From: Ganoderma boninense
Taxonomy: Eukaryota > Basidiomycota > Agaricomycetes > Polyporales > Polyporaceae
Assembly: GCA_002900995.3 (NCBI GenBank)
Contig: CM035306.1
Coordinates: forward strand, 2,480,001 to 2,544,000
Reading direction: 5' to 3'
DNA: 64,000 nt
In this document: positions 58,496 through 64,000 of the stretch, in pieces
How the letters are laid out: every line of letters begins with the position of its first letter
Numbering within the stretch: the stretch's first letter is position 1
The notes under the pieces: model-generated
What the model was told of the DNA's origin: nothing
Seen by the model: only the letters and a program-made list of their open reading frames with translations
The model's database searches: none
Translations under genes and position numbers: made by a program

Positions 58496-61400
58496 GCTGT
58501 CTACAGTATACAAGGTGAGGGCGCATAAATAATATTAGTCCAGCAAGGTTCGTGCTTGTCGTGGCAGTTGTCGTGTGGGGCGAGTTAAGGGTCGTAGGAC
58601 ATTCCTTGGTGGTACTATGAGCAACGCGCACATTTTGTGTCGACCTGGACAGGATTGCTATTAGACGGAGCAGAGCAGGGAAGGTGGAAGAGTGGGCGGA
58701 GCTGACCTCATCTGTGACGATCCGTTCTGGTTGGCTGGGGCGCGCGCGAGGTGGTCAGGCGCAGCTCGGCGGAGGAGGGCAAGAGGGCAAGACTCACGTA
58801 TAATAGCGTTTACAGCGACAGACTGTGCCCGAGCCCGGGGTGCCACAGTCTTGTGGATGTGCGGTGGACTGGCGGCAGTCGGATTGGCGGCAGTCGACGT
58901 AGGTCTCTCCGGAGAAGGTCAAGTGACCGCACTGGGTGGCCTTCCAGAGGCGCAACTGACGATGGCACATCTGGGCGATGGGATCAGGGGCGGGGCGATG
59001 GGGATCTTGTGTGAGCAGGGCGATGTGTGTGTCCGGGGCCGGGGGGACCAAGGGGGCAACTCACCGCGAGCGCTAGCGGGTCGGCGGAGGTAGGAGGAGC
59101 TCCTGCTGGCTCGAGGCAGAGTGGGAGATTCAGATTGTGCGCTGCCCGCGAGCCCGTGTCCGACGCGGTTTATGTTTACAGTCGCTGATCGAACCAGGCC
59201 TTCGCGCGATTCCGATCGGGCGAATGTAGGTCCACGGTGGTTTCGCCGCTCGCGGCTGGGAACTGCACGGCCCTCCTGCCAGCTGTGCACCCTCGGGGTG
59301 TGGTCTGTCAGGGGCGGTCGGGGTGTCGTCGGAAGGGTTCTGGGAGTGATGCAGATGGGTGACAGCCGACGGGTGGGGTTCGTGCGACGCTAGAGCTGGA
59401 GTAGCCTGGTGCGGTTGCCGGTGCGTGCAGGACACAGGCCAGATGTGGGGGAGGGGGCCTGGCTTTTTACGGACAGGGAGGGCTGGCGGCGCGCATCGCA
59501 GCTTGCCTTTTGTTGAAGGACCGAAAACAGCCCGGGGAGGCAGATGATCGTAGCATGTGGTAATGGACATCGATTGCGCAGGGGCGACGGACGGTTTGAG
59601 CGGGTGGGGAGAATGTATTCCACTGCAACGGGCGGTGGGGGAACGCTGACGAGACCTGACGAGAAGCGGGTCGTGGACGTCGCACGGCTGGGCCCACGCC
59701 GATTTCGCTTGTGGCTTCGGATGGAAGCTGAGGCACCTCCCACCCACACCAGGACCCCCGCCACCCCGCCATCTCCGCAGCTCCCCCGTCTTGAACCCTC
59801 CAACAGCCCCCATCCCACTTGGCCCTCCGTCCAATGTCCCCGCCGCCACCAGACATGACCCTTCGAATTTATTTCAAGTCCACCGCTCCCGGATCCACGT
59901 CTCACCGCTCTCCTCATGCCCCCCACCCCGCTTGGCCAAGCCGACCAATCACGACCCATTTTCCGCACAAATCGCACCCTCGACGCATATCCCCGCAACT
60001 CATGCAGCTCCCCTCAGTCCCATTCCGTAGCGGACGCCAAGTATCAACCGTCTCCAGGACACGCCCATCCCTTACACAGCCTGGTCGCTCTCGTCCTGTC
60101 TGCTGACCTTCCATTTACTTAACCAGTCCTAGCCTCGTGGGCGTAGCCTTCCGCCCTGAACTCATCCAGTCCGACCGGCCTCGAACACACTCTATATATA
60201 CTTGCCGCTCCTCACCGTGGCCACTCTCAGCCTCGGTGTCCCTTGCATTAGCCCTCTCCTTGACATCCACTCAAAATAAGTAGTCTTGTCATCATTTATT
60301 GCGCTTCTGTCCAAGACAGGTTTCCCCTCGACCCTTATCTCAAATTCGCATCTCACGGGCACCTCCTTTCACCAGACAGACAGCGAACTGGTATCTCTCC
60401 CATGCGCCCACTGCAGCCCTCGCAGGGTCGAGACACCTCCCTAGTGCCTCACTCAAGAGTTTCCTCGCATCCTTCCACGCTTCAAGTTTCAAGCTGAACT
60501 GCCAGCTGCTTCCGGAACCACCAGCAACTATCTTTGCTGGCCACTCGGCCATCAGCATTGCAAGTCTTCCGCACAAAATTTAATGAGAGTGCGCCATCAC
60601 TGTCGGCCGGCCGTGCGTGACTGGGATATCGATGTGTGGTAGTGATGTTGCTGACGCACACAGATATGTTGCGGGACCCCAAACCCTTCCTCGTGTTCAG
60701 CGTATTTCCGAATGCTTCCGCCGCATTCTCCTTACGACATTTCAGAAACTATCCGCTCTCTTCCAAGTTCCATCGTGGCCTCGTGCTGAGTGTGCCCTTC
60801 GAATGTTGATTCGGGCACTGACGTACGGAGGCCTTTACAGCCGTCAATACAAACTCATATCGTAATAAGAGCGCATAAGACAACTGCAGGCAACCGGGTG
60901 CTTCCTACCGATGACCACAATGCATTATGCTGTCGGGTGGGTCTGATGGGGCGGTCGGAACTATGTTTCACGCAACCTTCACGTGTCCAACCACCTATGT
61001 CCTCCTGGCGTAAGGCCTTGGCCCGGGCGGTCCTCAAACTCCCTGGCGATGGCGTGGCTCTTCGGGGATCTCACGAACGATTGAACTGGGCGCTGTATCA
61101 GATCATCTGCTACGATTTCCTAGGTTGTTCGACAGATTTTGCATGTCGCAATACCTCCTGAGGCGTCTGCTCTCTCAACAGCGGCTGGTCGCGTTTATAT
61201 GGTCGTCAGGCTCCTCTTCCTCCGTCTCAGGACTCTGGTCCGCAGCAGTAACGGGTGCAATGCATGGCAACGCCTTATTCCGCTTGGAACCGCAAATCGC
61301 CAACGGCTTCAGCCAAGACAAGGGCGACACCGCGCCCGACGATCATACAGCACGCTACCAGCATTCAAACGCTTTTCGCTGCCCTCCTACCCCGATGCGC

Positions 61401-62704
61401 CTTCCCCCCCTTCCTCCAATGCTTGCCCAAGTTTACAAGAAGAAATCCGGTGTTTAAATTACGGCGTCACTCCCATACGTACCTGTGCCCTGGGATCTCC
61501 CCCGGATTGCTATCTGACAGAAGGATATGGACGTCACCATTCTCGCACCATCTCCTCTCTCCCACAGCGCACCCGTACGCGCTGCCGTTCTTCCGTGCCT
61601 ACACGCTTTCCCTCCTCACATGCCGCACATCCTGACGAACACAGAGAAGCACTCGGATAAGGGTATGCACCCGTCCTGACAGCCGGCGAAAGTTACCGGA
61701 CCAGAGCCTCGCACCGCATCACCCGTGCCGACCGCCCGTCGCTTCGCACCATCGTACAATGTACATCATCCATGTCCGCGGCACGGCCCGCACGTTCTTT
61801 TCTCCTCTCCGGGCTTCCCCGCCTCGATCCGCGTGCGCCTGCCCGCAGCCACGCCGGCGCGGGGCTTTGTATACCACGAGGTTGCTGCCATGTCCACATC
61901 CACACCGCAAATTCGCTGCCATCTTGCTGCACGGGCAAGCGCGGACCCGGAGCCCCAAAGGAGTTTAGGGTGGTCGTGGCCTTACGACGCCCTCCAGCGC
62001 GCGACGGGCCGCCCGCGACGCGATGGGTCGTGGACGGTTCTCCCCAGGTTCTCTTCGTCTCGTTCGCCGTGTCCGAGGGAAGCGGCGCTGTGCCCAAGAC
62101 GTAATCCCCCAGAGGTCTCCCACGGGCCGGCTCAGCAGGGCTCGATAAGGACCCTGGCCGCTGCTTCCTAGGCCCCCTCCTTCTCACCACCCGGCGGGAC
62201 TCTCGCCTAGTGTTTCGTCGCGCGAAGCAAGCGCGGGAGTTGAATGTTCAGTGTGTGTTCGCGGTCGCGGTGTGCATGGACGAGAACCAATCTATCTAAG
62301 GGCGGAATCCTGGCGGACACGCGTGGTGCGCTTCGCGCCTTTCTATTGGCGCACCGAACCTTCGCTGAGTTGCCGCAGATTCTAGAGAAGGCTGCGGGCT
62401 ACCCGTGCGTAGGACGCCGGAGAGTTGGACCAAGGGCCCAGCGCGTCGGGCAACGTCGATCTACCATAATCGGGCCTGGGGTCCACATTATCCACTCGCT
62501 CGAAGCGCCCACCGTGGTCACACCAGACGCGCCTGGGTTATGGCTCTCCCGGCGAAGTGGCTGCGGGCCTGACCAGAGCTCGTCGAGAAGGGTGCGTATA
62601 TTTACAGCTGTGAAGTATTAAGGCCTGGTACGATTATGAGAATCCGACGCAGAAACCCACGAGCACGTTTGCCATACGGATAGACTACCAGAACATATTC
62701 GATG
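58496..62704. other. 4.2-kb region without a supportable gene
   Basis: This is by far the longest gap in the window. Open frames up to about 240 codons occur but are rich in Arg, Pro, His, Ser and Thr, as expected from GC-rich non-coding DNA. A TATA-like run lies at about 60190-60200, followed by a pyrimidine-rich stretch to about 60260, which would fit a promoter. Only short, unconvincing frames follow it. Part of the region must be the 3' UTRs of RAD3 and YME1. I see no repeat, transposase remnant or tRNA. Confidence 0.5.
60188..60260 (+). promoter_or_regulatory. TATA-like element with pyrimidine-rich leader
   Basis: CTCTATATATAC at about 60188-60199 is followed about 30 bases later by a CT-rich tract. 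This looks like a fungal core promoter, but no protein-coding frame of note starts downstream, so a non-coding transcript or chance are alternatives. Confidence 0.3.
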
Positions 62705-64000
62705 CTATGAGCTCTCATCCCTCTTGAGCCGTGAAAGATCCTCCTGTATCACCTCATCTATATTCCGGATGGGCTCTCCCCGGATGACCTTCTGGACCTC
62801 CTCGGCGTCCAGGGTCTCGTGCTCCACGAGCGCGCTCGCGAGCTGTTGGGGATACGATCGAGGAGGCAACGCAACGGCGCATCAAGCAATCATCTCCAGT
62901 CAGCATTTGTGTCATAAGCATCGCGGGAGGGAACGGGAATACGTACCCGATGCAGCTCCTCCGACTTCGACTTGAGGAGCGCGACAACCCGTGACTCGCC
63001 CGCTATCAGTAGACTGCCAGGCCACAAGGGCAGCGAAGACAAAATCGGTCAGCCGAGGCACGCTCTGGCCCCCGTGTACCACGTCGCTGACCTCCCGAGT
63101 GCACCACAAAGCGGCGTGCGCTGCGAATAGGCTGGGAGGTACAAGGGCACACCGAGGCTGATCGCATGGGAAATTACGTACCTTCGGACTTCGTCTTCTA
63201 TTTCGTCCTTCTTCTTGGGACTGATTGCGTCTTCCCTGTCGTTGAGGTAAACGGGGCCAATCTTGTGGGAATAACCCCAGTTCTACAGTGCGAAACGGAA
63301 TGCATCAGAACCCGAGAGGTTCTCTCCACTTTATCATCGGGGGATAAACTGTCACTTACCTTAACCATGGCTCGCGCTGTCTGTGTTGCACGCTTCAAAT
63401 CCGAGGACGCCCCACTCGTCACGTTCTCGGGTCCGTAGACTAGAAGCAGAGAGCACGTCGAGGTAACAGTCAGCAATGACAGGCACCAGAAGTGCAACAG
63501 GGAAAACGGACTGAGTTCCTCCGCGACTCGGCCGCCCATGCACACGTCGATATCGGCAAGGTATTCCTTCAAAGACACCGAGTATCGATCATCTTTTGGT
63601 AACTGGCTTGTCTGTAACCGTTCAGGGAAGTTGTTAGATACGGTCCAGCAGTGGGAAAAGAGAGATGACGTACAAGGCCCAAAGCGTGGCCGCGAGGAAC
63701 GCAGGTAACCTTGTGCAGCGGCATGGCGCCTTCGGTATACAAAGCTACCAGAGCATGACCACCCTAGAGTTACGGCGATCAAAAACCCTGTTAACCGAGT
63801 ACGATGAAGCAGGGGTCACCGACCTCGTGGTACGCGGTCATTTTCTTAACTTCGTCGCTAATGAAGGTTGTCTTCCTCTCCGCTCCCATGATGATGCGGT
63901 CCTGTCGGACATAGCGGTAGTTGGCGGCTCAGTAGTTGACACATAAACAGAAATAAGAACTGTTACCTTTGCCCATTCAAGGTGGTTTAAACTCACGGCC
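62705..64000 (-). CDS. YME1: Mitochondrial i-AAA protease YME1 (FtsH family), C-terminal part
   Basis: The 5' part is outside the window. Readable exons give [120 protein letters not shown] and the last exon 62705-62842 ([20 protein letters not shown]). The zinc-binding HEGGH motif is split by intron 63764-63823. The order and the PxxDx[11 protein letters not shown] motifs are those of the M41 peptidase domain of YME1 rather than the m-AAA proteases. It degrades misfolded proteins in the intermembrane space. Confidence 0.9.

Noticed and set aside
59130..59849. 239-codon open frame on the - strand
   Set aside because: Rich in His, Pro, Arg and Ser with no domain; overlaps other frames of similar quality.
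60790..61161. 123-codon open frame on the + strand
   Set aside because: One short stretch looks helical, but there is no neighbouring exon, motif or splice evidence.

Overview
The window is nuclear DNA of a filamentous basidiomycete, most likely an Agaricomycete. The genes are dense, lie on both strands, and are cut by many 50-80 nt introns with GT..AG ends and CTRAY-like branch sites. The products are fungal housekeeping proteins plus families typical of mushroom-forming fungi (F-box/zinc-finger pairs, a DUF7918-like protein). I see no rRNA or tRNA gene, no transposon and no CRISPR array.

Layout: 1-799 end of a Golgi-type membrane protein; 1563-2487 (-) secreted, probably GPI-anchored protein; 2807-3934 DNAJC9-like J-protein; 4366-7019 and 7498-10039 tandem F-box paralogues; 10311-13883 (-) FHIP/RAI16-like endosome-transport adaptor; 14294-15303 coiled-coil protein; 15559-16596 (-) two-helix membrane protein with unresolved 5' end; 17104-21864 USP48-like deubiquitinase; 22044-23094 orphan two-domain protein (copy A); 23350-24369 (-) FRG1; 24656-25421 ribosomal protein L26; 25685-26656 (-) V-ATPase subunit D; 26956-28234 (-) XAP5/FAM50; 28424-28958 mitochondrial ribosomal S13; 29337-30184 (-) BET3; 31907-35910 large regulator-like protein; 36806-38093 (-) orphan two-domain protein (copy B); 38429-39550 BUD23; 39653-41348 (-) BCS1; 41680-43783 J-domain/ankyrin/RGG protein; 44287-45901 (-) mitochondrial-type AsnRS; 46155-46648 small conserved-looking gene with a 15-nt exon; 46972-48258 LUC7; 48522-51100 (-) LRR-like plus disordered protein; 51577-52907 DUF7918-like protein; 53142-54737 (-) MGR3-like TPR protein; 54935-58495 RAD3/XPD helicase; 58496-62704 a 4.2-kb stretch with no supportable gene; 62705-64000 (-) YME1 i-AAA protease, 5' end outside the window.

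There is no gene cluster with one pathway. Several products share compartments: mitochondrial inner membrane quality control and assembly (BCS1, MGR3-like, YME1), mitochondrial translation (S13, AsnRS), ribosome biogenesis (L26, BUD23), splicing (LUC7, XAP5, FRG1) and trafficking (BET3, FHIP, V-ATPase). Many neighbours are divergent with 150-450 bp between start codons.

The most interesting observations are: (i) two genes 14 kb apart that, once their exons are joined, share two conserved blocks and one intron position and match no family I know; (ii) three GC-AG introns with GCGAG donors, one directly before the catalytic cysteine of the deubiquitinase; (iii) an apparent 3-nt exon, 15- and 21-nt exons, and a stop codon that forms its own exon start in the L26 gene; (iv) a J-domain/ankyrin/RGG architecture. 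Exon models below were built by hand from reading frame and splice consensus; none has transcript support here.
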